Positions 10,313-19,038 of a stretch of 64,000 nucleotides of DNA are shown here, one piece after another. The stretch lies in assembly GCA_016793635.1 (NCBI GenBank), contig JAEUMD010000011.1, forward strand, positions 186,001-250,000, written 5' to 3'. Source of the DNA: Hyphomicrobiaceae bacterium. GTDB lineage: Bacteria > Pseudomonadota > Alphaproteobacteria > Rhizobiales > Hyphomicrobiaceae. The stretch's first letter is position 1. Every line of letters begins with the position of its first letter. The translations under genes and the position numbers were made by a program. Below the pieces are notes generated by a model. The model was given only the letters and a program-made list of their open reading frames with translations. It searched no databases and was not told the origin of the DNA.

Positions 10313-11539
10313 TTAGCGGGTGGCTTTCTGGGGAATGGGGATGACGTTATGCATCGTTTCCGGAGCCTGGGCGAGGAACTTCTTGATGTTCCGCGCCGCC
10401 TGCCGGATGCGATGCTCGTTCTCCACCATCGCGATACGGACGAAGCCCTCGCCGTATTCGCCGAAGCCGAGACCGGGCGACACGGCGACGTCCGCCTTCT
10501 CGATCAGCAGCTTCGCGAACTCGACCGAGCCGAGGCCCTTGAAGCGCTCGGGTATCGGCGCCCAGGCGAACATCGTCGCCGGCGGCGCGGGGATGTCGAA
10601 GCCGGCCCGGCCGAAGCTCTCGACCAGCGTGTCGCGCCGCTTCTTGTAGATCTGGCGAACCTCTTCGACGCAGTCCTGCGGGCCGTTGAGCGCTGCCGCG
10701 GCCGCGACCTGGATCGGAGTGTAGGCGCCGTAGTCGAGATAGGATTTGACGCGCGCCAGCGCATTGATCAGCCGTTCGTTGCCGACCGCGAAGCCCATGC
10801 GAAGGCCGGGCATTGAGTAGGTCTTCGACAGCGACGTGAACTCAACCGCCACGTCCATCGCGCCCGGCACCTGCAGCACCGACGGCGGCGGGGTGTCGTC
10901 GAAATAGATCTCGGCGTAGGCGATGTCCGACAGGATGATGATGCCGAGCCGCTTCGCCAGCTCGACGGCGGCCTTGTAGAAATCGAGGTCGGCCGTCATC
11001 GCCGTCGGGTTCGACGGGTAGGACAGCACCATCGCGATGGGCTTTGGAATCGTGTGCCGGCAGGCGCGATCGACGGAGCGCAGGAAATCTTCACCCGTGC
11101 TCGCGTGGATGTGGCGAACGGAGGCGCCCGAGATCAGGAAGCCGAACTCGTGAATCGGATAGGTGGGATTGGGGACGATGATGACGTCACCCGGCGCAGT
11201 GATGGCCTGCGCCATGTTGGCGAAGCCCTCCTTCGAGCCGAGCGTCGCGACGATCTGCGTCTCGGGATTGAGCTTCACACCGAAACGGCGCTCGTAGTAA
11301 GCCGCCTGCGCGCGGCGCAGTCCCGGAATGCCCTTCGACGCGGAATACCGGTTCGTGCGCGGCTTGCCGATCGTCTCGATCATCTTGTCGAGGATGTGCT
11401 GCGGCGTCGGCAGATCGGGATTGCCCATGCCGAGGTCGACGATATCGGCGCCGCGTGCGCGTGCCTCTGCCTTCAGCCGGTTGACCTCGGCGAACACATA
11501 CGGCGGCAGGCGCTTGATGCGGTGGAATTCCTCAATCAC
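10313..11539 (-). CDS. alaC: class I/II aminotransferase, AlaC / LL-DAP-aminotransferase-like
   Basis: PLP-dependent fold-type I aminotransferase of 408 residues. The N-terminus (FHRIKRLPPYVFAEVNRLK) and D-L-G-M-G-N-P-D resemble AlaC, the glutamate-pyruvate aminotransferase. Close homologues are often annotated as LL-diaminopimelate aminotransferase. The PLP lysine is Lys239 in SLSKTYSMPGLRMG and the aspartate is in LSDIAYAE. Its position directly ahead of hom, 28 bp away, suggests a link to aspartate-family or alanine metabolism. Substrate choice cannot be settled by eye. Confidence 0.85.
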   Translation of the reverse strand: MIEEFHRIKRLPPYVFAEVNRLKAEARARGADIVDLGMGNPDLPTPQHILDKMIETIGKPRTNRYSASKGIPGLRRAQAAYYERRFGVKLNPETQIVATLGSKEGFANMAQAITAPGDVIIVPNPTYPIHEFGFLISGASVRHIHASTGEDFLRSVDRACRHTIPKPIAMVLSYPSNPTAMTADLDFYKAAVELAKRLGIIILSDIAYAEIYFDDTPPPSVLQVPGAMDVAVEFTSLSKTYSMPGLRMGFAVGNERLINALARVKSYLDYGAYTPIQVAAAAALNGPQDCVEEVRQIYKKRRDTLVESFGRAGFDIPAPPATMFAWAPIPERFKGLGSVEFAKLLIEKADVAVSPGLGFGEYGEGFVRIAMVENEHRIRQAARNIKKFLAQAPETMHNVIPIPQKATR

Positions 11540-11878
11540 GGCATTTCGTCTTTCGTTAATAGTGGAGCCGACGCCTGCCGGATTCCGGTGCGTCGGGCGG
11601 TGGCCGGCCGGAGCCGGAGGTCGCGACCGGCGGGATCGCCGGGTCTTCTGTCAGGGTCTTCCGGGCGTGGCGCGTCCTGCCGGCGCCGCGTCAGGGAGCC
11701 GAATGGCACCCCACGGTGTCGAGCGGCTTGCTCTTCACCGCAACGGGAGGCGGACGCGGACGCGCCGCGTGCCGCCCAGGGCGACACACGACCATCCAGA
11801 CGAGACTCTGAAACCGGCGGCACTTTACGCCTGACGCCCGGCCGCCGTCAAAGGCCGCTGCGCGCCCCCTGCTCCCGC
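11540..11878. other. intergenic region between serA and the aminotransferase
   Basis: 339 bp with no gene I would defend; the open frames here are arginine- and proline-rich shadows. On the minus strand, TTGACG (11846-11851) and TAAAGT (11822-11827) are separated by 18 bp and could be the promoter of the aminotransferase-hom operon. That would give a long leader of nearly 280 bases. I see no convincing riboswitch or terminator. Confidence 0.35.
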
Positions 11879-13483
11879 TCAGAATCGCAAACGGCGGACG
11901 CGCACCACCTGCTCGAGGGCCTCGACCTTCGCTAGCACGCCGTCCGGCACCTGCTCGTCCACCGCGACAACGGCGATGGCGTCGCCGCCGGGGCGGTTGC
12001 GGCCCAGGTTGAACGTGGCGATGTTGACGCCCGCCGCACCCATCAGGGTTCCGAACTGGCCGATGAAGCCCGGACGGTCCTGGTTGCGGATGAACAGCAT
12101 GTGCGGCGTCACCTCGAAATCCATGTCGATGTCACGGACCTGAATGATGCGCGGACGGGCATTGGAAAACACCGTACCGGCGACCGACCGCTCGTACGCC
12201 GCGGTCTTCACCGTGAGCTTGACGTAGCTTTCGTAGACCCCGTGATCGCCGCACAGCACCTCCTCGACGGCGATGCCGCGCTCGCGCGCCATCGCGGCGG
12301 CCGAAACCATGTTGATCTCGGCGAGCGATGGACGCAGCAGGCCGGCGAGCGCCACTGCCGTCAACGGCTTCACGTTCAGCTTGGCGACCTCGCCGCAGTA
12401 CTCGATGCGCACCCCGAGCAGCGGCGCTTCGGTCAATTGGCCGGCGAACGAGCCGAGCTGCTCGGCGAGTTTGATGAACGGTGTGAGGCGCGGCGCCTCC
12501 TCCGCCGAGATCGACGGAAAGTTGACGGCGTTGGTGATGGCGCCCTTGAGGAGGTAATCGCTCATCTGCTCGGCGACTTGGAGCGCCACGTTCTCCTGCG
12601 CCTCGTTGGTGGAGGCGCCCAGGTGCGGCGTGGCGATCACGTTCTCGAGCGCGAACAGTGGGCTCTCCTTGGCGGGCTCGACTTCGAAGACATCGAGCGC
12701 GGCGCCCGCGACATGTCCGGATTTGATCGCCTCGTGCAGCGCCACCTCGTCGACGAGCCCGCCGCGTGCGCAGTTGACGATGCGCACGCCCTTACGGCAC
12801 TGGCTCAACGCATCGCGCGACATGATACCGCGCGTCTTGTCGGTCAACGGCGTGTGCAGCGTGATGAAATCGGCGCGACGCAGCAATTCGTCCAGCTCGA
12901 CCTTTTCGACGCCCAGCGCGAGCGCCCGCTCCGGCGAGAGGAACGGATCATAGGCGACGACCTTCATCTTGAGGCCGATGGCGCGGTCGGCGACGATGGC
13001 GCCGATGTTGCCGCAGCCGACGACGCCGAGCGTCTTGGAGTAAAGCTCGACACCGAGAAAGCGGTTCTTCTCCCACTTCCCGGCCTTGGTCGAGGCATTG
13101 GCCTCTGGGATCTGCCGGGCGAGAGCCATCATCATGGTAATGGCGTGCTCGGCGGTGGTGATGGAGTTGCCGAACGGCGTGTTCATGACGATGACGCCGC
13201 GCGCGGTCGCCGCCTTGGTGTCGACGTTGTCGACGCCGATGCCGGCGCGTCCGACGACCTTGAGCCGGGGCGCCGCGGCGAGCAGTTTGTCGGTGACCTT
13301 CGTCGTCGAGCGGATGGCGAGGCCGTCGAAATCGGCGATGACGCGTTCGAGGCGCTCCTTGTCCTTGCCGAGCTCAGGATCGAATGTCACGTCGAGACCT
13401 CGGTCGCGGAAGATCGCAACGGCGGTATCGGAGAGCGCGTCGGTGATGAGAACCTTCGGAGCGGCGTTTCGCGTGGCGGGCAT
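11879..13483 (-). CDS. serA: D-3-phosphoglycerate dehydrogenase
   Basis: First step of the phosphorylated serine pathway: 3-phosphoglycerate to 3-phosphohydroxypyruvate with NAD. The 534 residues are the long type 1 form: an N-terminal D-2-hydroxyacid dehydrogenase core (GRAGIGVDNVD near 80, GCGNIG near 155, catalytic Arg in NCARGGLVDE, His in TPHLGASTNEAQ), then an intervening domain and a C-terminal ACT domain (about 460-534). The ATG at 13483 is the real start; the frame stays open far upstream, but that part runs through serC in a different frame. It forms a serC-serA operon with a 149-bp gap. Confidence 0.97.
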   Translation of the reverse strand: MPATRNAAPKVLITDALSDTAVAIFRDRGLDVTFDPELGKDKERLERVIADFDGLAIRSTTKVTDKLLAAAPRLKVVGRAGIGVDNVDTKAATARGVIVMNTPFGNSITTAEHAITMMMALARQIPEANASTKAGKWEKNRFLGVELYSKTLGVVGCGNIGAIVADRAIGLKMKVVAYDPFLSPERALALGVEKVELDELLRRADFITLHTPLTDKTRGIMSRDALSQCRKGVRIVNCARGGLVDEVALHEAIKSGHVAGAALDVFEVEPAKESPLFALENVIATPHLGASTNEAQENVALQVAEQMSDYLLKGAITNAVNFPSISAEEAPRLTPFIKLAEQLGSFAGQLTEAPLLGVRIEYCGEVAKLNVKPLTAVALAGLLRPSLAEINMVSAAAMARERGIAVEEVLCGDHGVYESYVKLTVKTAAYERSVAGTVFSNARPRIIQVRDIDMDFEVTPHMLFIRNQDRPGFIGQFGTLMGAAGVNIATFNLGRNRPGGDAIAVVAVDEQVPDGVLAKVEALEQVVRVRRLRF

Positions 13484-13632
13484 CGGGCTACCTTCGAATC
13501 TGGCGCGGCATGGTCGAGCCACAGCCGGGCGCTTCACGCGCTCGGGCGGGCACCTGCCTTCGGTGGGAAATGCATGGAATGGGAATGGTGTTGGGCGCGC
13601 CCACGCCTGATGCGGGCGCGCGCCACGAAAGC

Positions 13633-14808
13633 TCACGCCGCCTTGGCGAGCGAGCCCTTGAGCGTTGCGAACGCCCATTCGAGCCACGGCACCAGCGCGG
13701 CGACGTCGCTCGTCTCCACGGTCGATCCGCACCAGATGCGCAGGCCCGGAGGCGCATCGCGGTAGGCGCCGCAATCGAACGCCGCCTTCTCCTTCTCGAG
13801 GAGCGCCACCATGTCCTTGGCGAACTTGGCCTGGCCCTCGGCGGAAAGCGCCGCCACCTCGGGATCGACGATCTTGAGGCAGACGGACGTATTCGACCAC
13901 GTCGCCGGATCGACCGCGAGGTTCGCGATCCAAGGCGTGCGCTCGATCCAGTCGAACAGCACCTTGGCGTTGGCGTCGGCGCGGCGTGCGAGTTCGGGCT
14001 GACCGCCGATGCGCTCGGCCCAGGCCAGCGCGTCCAGATAGTCCTCGAGTGCCAGCATCGACGGCGTGTTGATCGTTTCGCCCTCGAAAATGCCCTTGTC
14101 GAGCTTGCCGCCCTTGGTCATGCGGAACAGCTTCGGCAGGGCACGCGGCGGCGTGTACGTCTCGAGGCGCTCGATCGCACGCGGCGACATGATCAGCATG
14201 CCGTGCGCAGCCTCGCTGCCCATAACCTTCTGCCAGGAGAACGTGAGAACGTCGACCTTGCTCCAGTCGATGTCCTGAGCGAACGCCGCCGAGGTCGCAT
14301 CGACGAGCACCAGACCGCCGCGATTGCCCGGAACGAAATCGTAGCTCGGCAGGCGCACGCCCGCGGTCGTGCCGTTGGCGGTCAGCACCACATCGCGGTC
14401 GAAGTCGATCCGCTCGAGATCGGGGAGCACGCCGAAGGGAGCCTCGTAGACGTTGAGGTCGGTGAGCTTCAACTGCTTCACCGCGTCCGTGACCCAGATG
14501 CCGCCGAAGCTCTCCCACGCCAGCACGTCGACGCCGCGCGCGCCGAGCATGGACCACATCGCCGCTTCGAACGCACCGGTATCGGAGCCCGGCATGATGC
14601 CGCACACGAAGTCGGGCGGAACGCCGAGGATACTCTTGGTCTTGTCGATGGCGAGCTTCAGGCGCGCCTTGCCGTCCTTGGCGCGATGCGAGCGGCCGAG
14701 GAACGCATTGCCAAGCGCCTCGAACGTCCAGCCGGGGCGCTTGGAGCAGGGACCGGAGGAAAAATTGGGGTTGGCCGGGCGCGATGCCGGCTTCGTCGCT
14801 GTCGTCAT
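13633..14808 (-). CDS. serC: phosphoserine aminotransferase
   Basis: PLP enzyme transferring an amino group from glutamate to 3-phosphohydroxypyruvate to give phosphoserine; it also serves pyridoxine synthesis. The 391 residues belong to the long alphaproteobacterial SerC type. The PLP lysine is Lys194 in [13 protein letters not shown] and the phosphate-binding N-terminus is [22 protein letters not shown] lies 9 bases before the ATG. It heads the serC-serA operon and is preceded by a promoter and a structured leader. Confidence 0.97.
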   Translation of the reverse strand: MTTATKPASRPANPNFSSGPCSKRPGWTFEALGNAFLGRSHRAKDGKARLKLAIDKTKSILGVPPDFVCGIMPGSDTGAFEAAMWSMLGARGVDVLAWESFGGIWVTDAVKQLKLTDLNVYEAPFGVLPDLERIDFDRDVVLTANGTTAGVRLPSYDFVPGNRGGLVLVDATSAAFAQDIDWSKVDVLTFSWQKVMGSEAAHGMLIMSPRAIERLETYTPPRALPKLFRMTKGGKLDKGIFEGETINTPSMLALEDYLDALAWAERIGGQPELARRADANAKVLFDWIERTPWIANLAVDPATWSNTSVCLKIVDPEVAALSAEGQAKFAKDMVALLEKEKAAFDCGAYRDAPPGLRIWCGSTVETSDVAALVPWLEWAFATLKGSLAKAA

Positions 14809-14826
14809 GATCTACCCTTCCAGATA

Positions 14827-14884
14827 GCGGCTCCTCGTTGGGGAGGAGTGGCCCGCTGGCGGGTCTAGAGGCGCTTCGGCCTTG
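14827..14884 (-). ncRNA. serC leader-like structured 5' UTR
   Basis: The minus-strand leader between the predicted start of transcription (about 14884) and serC holds two adjacent hairpins: CCCG-CCAG-CGGG (14852-14863) and CTCCTC-CCCAAC-GAGGAG (14831-14848). The serC ribosome site follows directly. The tandem-hairpin layout, length and position match what I recall of the alphaproteobacterial serC leader family (Rfam serC). The regulatory signal for that family is not known to me. The family assignment is an inference; the hairpins are seen directly. Confidence 0.6.
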
Positions 14885-14890
14885 CGTCAA

Positions 14891-14920
14891 ATCATATCGT
14901 TGGCATGCCAGCGCGCCCAA
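14891..14920 (-). promoter_or_regulatory. promoter of serC-serA with internal palindrome
   Basis: On the minus strand, TTGGGC (14915-14920) and TATGAT (14891-14896) are separated by 18 bp, a good sigma-70-type promoter. The spacer contains the perfect 10-bp palindrome TGGCATGCCA (14901-14910), which could be a repressor site because a bound protein would cover both elements. Confidence 0.6.
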
Positions 14921-14925
14921 AACGT

Positions 14926-14957
14926 CGGCGGGGCGGGCATCTCTGCCCACCCCGCCG
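14926..14957 (-). terminator. GAGA-loop hairpin terminating the outer-membrane protein gene
   Basis: A 14-bp stem with one wobble and a TCTC loop (GAGA, a GNRA-type tetraloop, in the minus-strand RNA), 21 bp after the stop of the 14979-15962 gene. The RNA continues CGTTTT. It separates that gene from the serC promoter. Confidence 0.6.
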
Positions 14958-14978
14958 AACGAGAGCCCGTCCGCTGGC

Positions 14979-15962
14979 TCAGTTGATATCGAAGCGCAGA
15001 CCCGTGCGGATCTCGTGGTCGATGCGGTCGCCGATGTCGATCAGCGTGTCGCCGGCCGGCGTCGGCGAGACGAGCGCGATGGTGCCGCCCATCCAGGTCA
15101 TCTTGTAGCCGGTGTCGAGCGTGATGCCGGGATAGATCTCGGCGGAGAGACCCGCCTGGAGGTTGGCTGCAAAACCGAAACCGTAGGCGCTCTTGGTGTG
15201 AGACACGTTCTGGTCCTCGGCGTCGTCCGGGCAGGCAAGGCCGGGCGTGTCGTAGGGCCCAACGCCCGTGCCCGGATCCATCAACTCGTGCCGGGTGACG
15301 CTATCGCATTGTAGCGTGCCGGCGGCGATCGACTTGATGTAGTGATAAGCCGCGCCGACGCCCGCGCCGATATATGGCTTGAAGCGCGTTCCGGTATCGA
15401 TGTCGTAGTAGAGGTTGATGAAAGCGGTATCGCTTTCCGCGCGAATGCGACGCGTATAGTCGCCGATGTAGATACGCTCGTCGACGGAATGCAGCGTCGT
15501 CGTCATCTGAGTATCGACGCCATTGATGTTGGCGATGTAGGTGCGGTCGACGTCTGGCCCCTCGTGATAAGTGCTGAGAGAGATCACGTCTTCCTGACGC
15601 GCGATGGTGCGGCCGTTGCGCAGGTCTATGGTCACGTCAGCGCGCAGGCTCGGTGTCAGGTAGCGACCGAAGCCGAATGAGAAGCTGGCGGTCCCGCTGA
15701 GATCGTCGAGATCATTGTGCTCGATCGGAACGCCGGTCACTTCGACATCGGCCGACATCTTGAGCGCGTAACCGGCATCCATGCGCACGTACCACTCCGC
15801 GTCGTACATGGGCAGCGGAACAGGGGCCGGGACCGGAATGCCCGCAGCGCCGAAATCCTTGATGCTACCGCCGTAGTCGTAGACGTAGTCGCCGGCGGCC
15901 GCCGGCGCGACACCAGCGAGCAGCGCCAAGCCGGCCGCGAGGGAGGTGAGCTTCGAATTCAT
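14979..15962 (-). CDS. outer-membrane beta-barrel protein
   Basis: A 327-residue exported protein. Residues 1-24 are a classic signal peptide (MNSKLTSLAAGLALLAGVAPAA-AG). The mature part alternates Gly/aromatic/polar residues with strands such as EWYVRMDAGYALK, INLYYDIDTGTRFKPYIGAGVGAAY and ITLDTGYKMTWMGG, and ends in RTGLRFDIN, typical of small porin-like barrels. One pair of cysteines (CDS... and ACPDD) sits in a loop. The ATG at 15962 starts the signal peptide; the 14 residues before it in frame are not part of it. It is a paralogue in style of the next gene upstream. Confidence 0.85.
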   Translation of the reverse strand: MNSKLTSLAAGLALLAGVAPAAAGDYVYDYGGSIKDFGAAGIPVPAPVPLPMYDAEWYVRMDAGYALKMSADVEVTGVPIEHNDLDDLSGTASFSFGFGRYLTPSLRADVTIDLRNGRTIARQEDVISLSTYHEGPDVDRTYIANINGVDTQMTTTLHSVDERIYIGDYTRRIRAESDTAFINLYYDIDTGTRFKPYIGAGVGAAYHYIKSIAAGTLQCDSVTRHELMDPGTGVGPYDTPGLACPDDAEDQNVSHTKSAYGFGFAANLQAGLSAEIYPGITLDTGYKMTWMGGTIALVSPTPAGDTLIDIGDRIDHEIRTGLRFDIN

Positions 15963-16190
15963 GACTGTCGATCCCCGTTCTCGGCGCAGGCCATCGGCCA
16001 GCACGCCTCAATGCATGTGAACGCACACGTGACGTCCGACACTGCTCGGCTTCCTCTGCGGGAAGCACGCGGGAGATCAGGAGAGGCTTCTGGCGCGGCC
16101 CCGTGAGGGGACCACGAACGCGGGACGAGGAACCAAAAGTTCCGAAACGATTCCCGGCAGCCGGCTTTGCGCCGGTTACGCCGTCGGGTT

Positions 16191-16214
16191 GCGCGAGCCG
16201 GTTGCGGCTCGCGC
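16191..16214. repeat. perfect 10-bp stem-loop
   Basis: GCGCGAGCCG, loop GTTG, CGGCTCGCGC. It lies between the two outer-membrane protein genes, 12 bp beyond the first hairpin after the second barrel gene. No U-run follows on either strand, so it may be an mRNA-stabilising element rather than a terminator. Confidence 0.5.
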
Positions 16215-16225
16215 AGTCAACTCAT

Positions 16226-16247
16226 GGGCGGAGCTCTCGCCCCGCCC
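16226..16247 (-). terminator. GAGA-loop hairpin after the second barrel gene
   Basis: A 9-bp stem (one wobble) with loop TCTC on the plus strand, GAGA in the RNA, starting 15 bp after the stop codon of the 16263-17087 gene. It matches the hairpin at 14926-14957 in loop and in G/C-block stem, but lacks a U-run. Confidence 0.45.
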
Positions 16248-16262
16248 TAAACCTTGTCCGCG

Positions 16263-17087
16263 TTAGTTGAGATTGTAACGCAGGCCCATGCGGAGCTCGT
16301 GGGCGTGGATGTTTTCCACCACCGGGTCCTCGGAAACGACGGTGTTGCCGAAGCCGCGGACCACGCCTGTGGTGGCGTCGCCGAGATAGAGGTAGCGATA
16401 TCCGATATCGAGCAGGAGGCCACGATTGCTGGTGACGTAGACCGGGCCGTCCTTGGTGCTGCCGCCCGACACCATCTCGCTGCGCCCAGCCGTCAGGTTG
16501 ACGGAGAAGCCGGCCATCAGCGCGGCAGCGACACTGCCCTTCTTCTCGCCTTCGATCGTGCCGTCGCAACCGCAGTCACCGACGACGACGCCTGGTGTCG
16601 TCTCGTGGCGCACATAGCCGAGGCCGACACCGAGGTAGGGCGAGAAGCGACCGCCCTGGTTGAAGTCGTAGTAGAGGTTGGCGAGGAGCAGGTTGCTCTT
16701 CAGTCCGAACTCGCGCGTGCCGTTGAGATCGGCGTAGTGGTTGTCGAGGAAGCCCGTCGCGTCGGCCTCGAAGCGGTGCTCGTAGGTGACGTCCATGCGG
16801 AAGCCGTTGCCGAGGTAGCGACCGACGCCACCACCGATGGCCCAGGTGTTGCCGATGCCGGTGTCGACGAGATCGTAGATGTGATCCTCGACCATGATCG
16901 GATCGTCATAGTGGCTGTAGGAGCCGTCGATGCGGACGTACCACGACGAGGGCGCGGACGGGGCTGCATAGGCCGGTACGTAGCCGTCCTTCGCGCTGCC
17001 GCCGTAGAGATCCGCGGCCCCGGCGCTGATGCCGCTCAGGGCGAGTACGGCGATCGACAGAGCGATCGAACCGCGAATATTGCTCAT
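16263..17087 (-). CDS. outer-membrane beta-barrel protein
   Basis: A 274-residue exported barrel protein. The signal peptide ends near AGAADLYGG. Barrel strands include SSWYVRIDGSYSHYD, GNGFRMDVTYEHRF, LANLYYDFNQGGRFSPYLGVGLGYV and RGLLLDIGYRYLYLG, and the protein ends ELRMGLRYNLN. The ATG at 17087, with AAAGGGAA upstream, is preferred over an in-frame TTG two codons earlier. Architecture and C-terminus match the 14979-15962 protein, so they are likely paralogues. They are separately transcribed, judging by the hairpins and the 300-bp spacer. Confidence 0.85.
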   Translation of the reverse strand: MSNIRGSIALSIAVLALSGISAGAADLYGGSAKDGYVPAYAAPSAPSSWYVRIDGSYSHYDDPIMVEDHIYDLVDTGIGNTWAIGGGVGRYLGNGFRMDVTYEHRFEADATGFLDNHYADLNGTREFGLKSNLLLANLYYDFNQGGRFSPYLGVGLGYVRHETTPGVVVGDCGCDGTIEGEKKGSVAAALMAGFSVNLTAGRSEMVSGGSTKDGPVYVTSNRGLLLDIGYRYLYLGDATTGVVRGFGNTVVSEDPVVENIHAHELRMGLRYNLN

Positions 17088-17241
17088 TGCCAATTCCCTT
17101 TCCGAGTGCCCGGCTATGGACGGCGGATCGGGTCACGCACTGCGCCAGCCGCCTGTCGTAGTGCGACTGTCTCAGACAAACTTTAAGGAGCACTTAATCG
17201 GCGTGCCGAATTGAAGCATATGGGCATTTGTCAGACGCAGA

Positions 17242-17271
17242 GAGGGGGAGCACTGTGGCGCTCCCCCCCTC
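17242..17271 (-). terminator. G/C-rich hairpin downstream of soeC
   Basis: Arms GAGGGGGAGC and GCTCCCCCCTC (one extra C) around an 8-base loop, 49 bp after the soeC stop codon. It probably ends the soeABC transcript. No long U-run is present. Confidence 0.5.
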
Positions 17272-17320
17272 GTTCAATTCCAAAATTTGCCGGTCGACCC
17301 GCTGGCGGGTGCTACGCGGA

Positions 17321-18268
17321 TCAGACCGCCTCCTTGCCGTAGTAGAGCATCGAAACGTGCTCGGCCTCGGCGAAGAACAACCAGCGCTCGGTGACGAGGC
17401 CGACCACTGTCGAGCCGAGCGCGAGCAGCACGAGAGGCAACGTCAGCGGAGAGCCGACGACGAGCGTCGCCAGCAACAGGGCCGCGGGCACGACGAACAG
17501 CAGCAGATGCACCAGGCCGCGCAGCTTCTCTGCATGCTTGCGCGCGACCTCGTAGCCCATCTCGCGCATGACGAAGTTGGCCATCGTGTGCGGCGGATCG
17601 AGCGGGCGCACCTTGCCGAACCGGCCGAGACCGGTCGCGGCGCCGACAGTGTAGGTACGCTTCTCGCCCGCGACGGTGGACCAGTAGAGCGACTTCAGCA
17701 CGAAGCCGGCTGCGATGGCAGCAACCGACAGCCACACAGCCCACGACGGAACGCCCTCGAAGATCGCGAGCAGCAGTGTCAGCAGCACCGCGCCGCTGGC
17801 GAGGCCGAGCGCGATGTAAACGATTGGAACGAGCGGCTGATACCAGGCGCGGATGGTCGGCAGCGAAGCGTATATCATGCCGGTGGTGTAGATCGTGATG
17901 ACGGCGAGAACAGCCGCGACGACGCCGGCAACGGCAACCGCGCCGTCGGTTATTCCCATGATGCCCCAGCCGATGCCCAGGACGCCGGTCGGGATATACG
18001 TCAGCACCGCCGAGACGCCCTCGCGCGACAGCCAAGACGAGCGCCATTGCGAGAACGCGCGCCACGCGCGCTCGGGGCGGCCGAGATGGAAGGTCGACGA
18101 CATCAAGCCGGCGCTGAGCAACACGACGGCGAGACCGACGCCGAAGAAGCCGAACCACTGCGACTTCGGCAACAGCTCGAGCGCGTTGCCGAGACCGAGC
18201 CAGGCGAGCAGGCCGAGACCGGCGCCTGAAGCAGTGGTGAAGAAAATGACCGAGTAGGCGGGATGCAT
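17321..18268 (-). CDS. soeC: SoeC: DmsC-type membrane anchor of sulfite dehydrogenase
   Basis: A 315-residue integral membrane protein of the DmsC/PsrC-like NrfD superfamily with about eight hydrophobic helices. It opens MHPAYSVIFFTTASGAGLGLLA and contains the family motif SSTFHLGRPERAWRAFSQWRSSWLSREG near residues 57-85. It anchors the catalytic subunits and passes electrons to the quinone pool. GGAGA precedes the ATG at 18268, 20 bp after soeB. The gene order A-B-C and the untagged A subunit argue for SoeC rather than the DMSO reductase anchor. Confidence 0.85.
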   Translation of the reverse strand: MHPAYSVIFFTTASGAGLGLLAWLGLGNALELLPKSQWFGFFGVGLAVVLLSAGLMSSTFHLGRPERAWRAFSQWRSSWLSREGVSAVLTYIPTGVLGIGWGIMGITDGAVAVAGVVAAVLAVITIYTTGMIYASLPTIRAWYQPLVPIVYIALGLASGAVLLTLLLAIFEGVPSWAVWLSVAAIAAGFVLKSLYWSTVAGEKRTYTVGAATGLGRFGKVRPLDPPHTMANFVMREMGYEVARKHAEKLRGLVHLLLFVVPAALLLATLVVGSPLTLPLVLLALGSTVVGLVTERWLFFAEAEHVSMLYYGKEAV

Positions 18269-18288
18269 GTTCTTATCTCCTCACTCGA

Positions 18289-19038
18289 TCAGCGCGTCAG
18301 GACCTTGTCGGCCCAGGCGAGGAACTTCTCCATGCGCGAGCCGTCCGTCGCCATGATCGGCGCCTTAGCCTTGGCGTCGTTGTTGGTGACGGCGTCGCGC
18401 CGCGGCCGCGGCGGCAGGTACTTGTTGACCGGCTTGTAGCCGATGTCCGGCAGCAGGTCGTAGCCGCCGCGCTCCTTCACGAGCTTCGAGATTTTGCTCT
18501 TGGGATCGCCGAGATCGCCGAAGTGGCGAGCACCCGTCGGACAGGCACGCACGCACGACGGGACGCGGTCCTCCTCCTTGAGATGCGGGTTGTAGATGCG
18601 GTCAACACAGAGCGTGCACTTGCGCATGACGCCAACCGCGTAATCGTATTCGCGCGCACCGTAAGGACACGCCCACGAGCACAGCTTGCAGCCGATGCAC
18701 ATGTCCGGGTTGACGAGCACGATGCCGTCCTCGGCGCGCTTATAGGAGGCGCCGGTCGGGCAGACCGTGACGCATGCAGGCGTCTCGCAGTGAAGGCACG
18801 AGCGCGGGAAGTGCACCGTGCGCGAGCGACCCTCGCCCTCCACCTCGTAGGAGTGGATGCGGTTCAGCCAGGTGCCGTGCGGGTCCGCACCATAGGGCTC
18901 CTGATCGGACAGGGGCGCCGAATAGCCGCCCGTGTTCCATTCCTTGCAGCTCGTCGCGCAGGCATGGCAGCCGACGCAGATGTCGAGATCGATCACGAGC
19001 CCGAGCTTCTTCTCGGTCGTCTCCGGAAGCGTTGTCAT
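18289..19038 (-). CDS. soeB: SoeB: four-cluster ferredoxin subunit
   Basis: A 249-residue iron-sulfur protein that wires the molybdenum subunit to the membrane anchor. Four cysteine groups are visible in order: CVGCHACATSC, CLHCETPACVTVC, CIGCKLCSWAC and CTLCVDRI...CVRAC, enough for four [4Fe-4S] clusters. The start at 19038 overlaps the soeA stop as ATGA, so the two are translationally coupled. There is no signal peptide. Length and order match SoeB of the SoeABC sulfite dehydrogenase; DmsB and PhsB are close relatives, so the assignment rests partly on context. Confidence 0.85.
   Translation of the reverse strand: MTTLPETTEKKLGLVIDLDICVGCHACATSCKEWNTGGYSAPLSDQEPYGADPHGTWLNRIHSYEVEGEGRSRTVHFPRSCLHCETPACVTVCPTGASYKRAEDGIVLVNPDMCIGCKLCSWACPYGAREYDYAVGVMRKCTLCVDRIYNPHLKEEDRVPSCVRACPTGARHFGDLGDPKSKISKLVKERGGYDLLPDIGYKPVNKYLPPRPRRDAVTNNDAKAKAPIMATDGSRMEKFLAWADKVLTR

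Noticed and set aside
11536-11823. 95-codon frame upstream of the aminotransferase
   Set aside because: Arginine/proline-rich with no hydrophobic pattern or homologue I recognise; treated as intergenic.
13484-14950. Upstream in-frame extension of serA giving a 1023-codon frame
   Set aside because: It runs through serC in another frame; serC has all its motifs, and the extension is arginine/alanine-rich with no family character. The start at 13483 fits the family.
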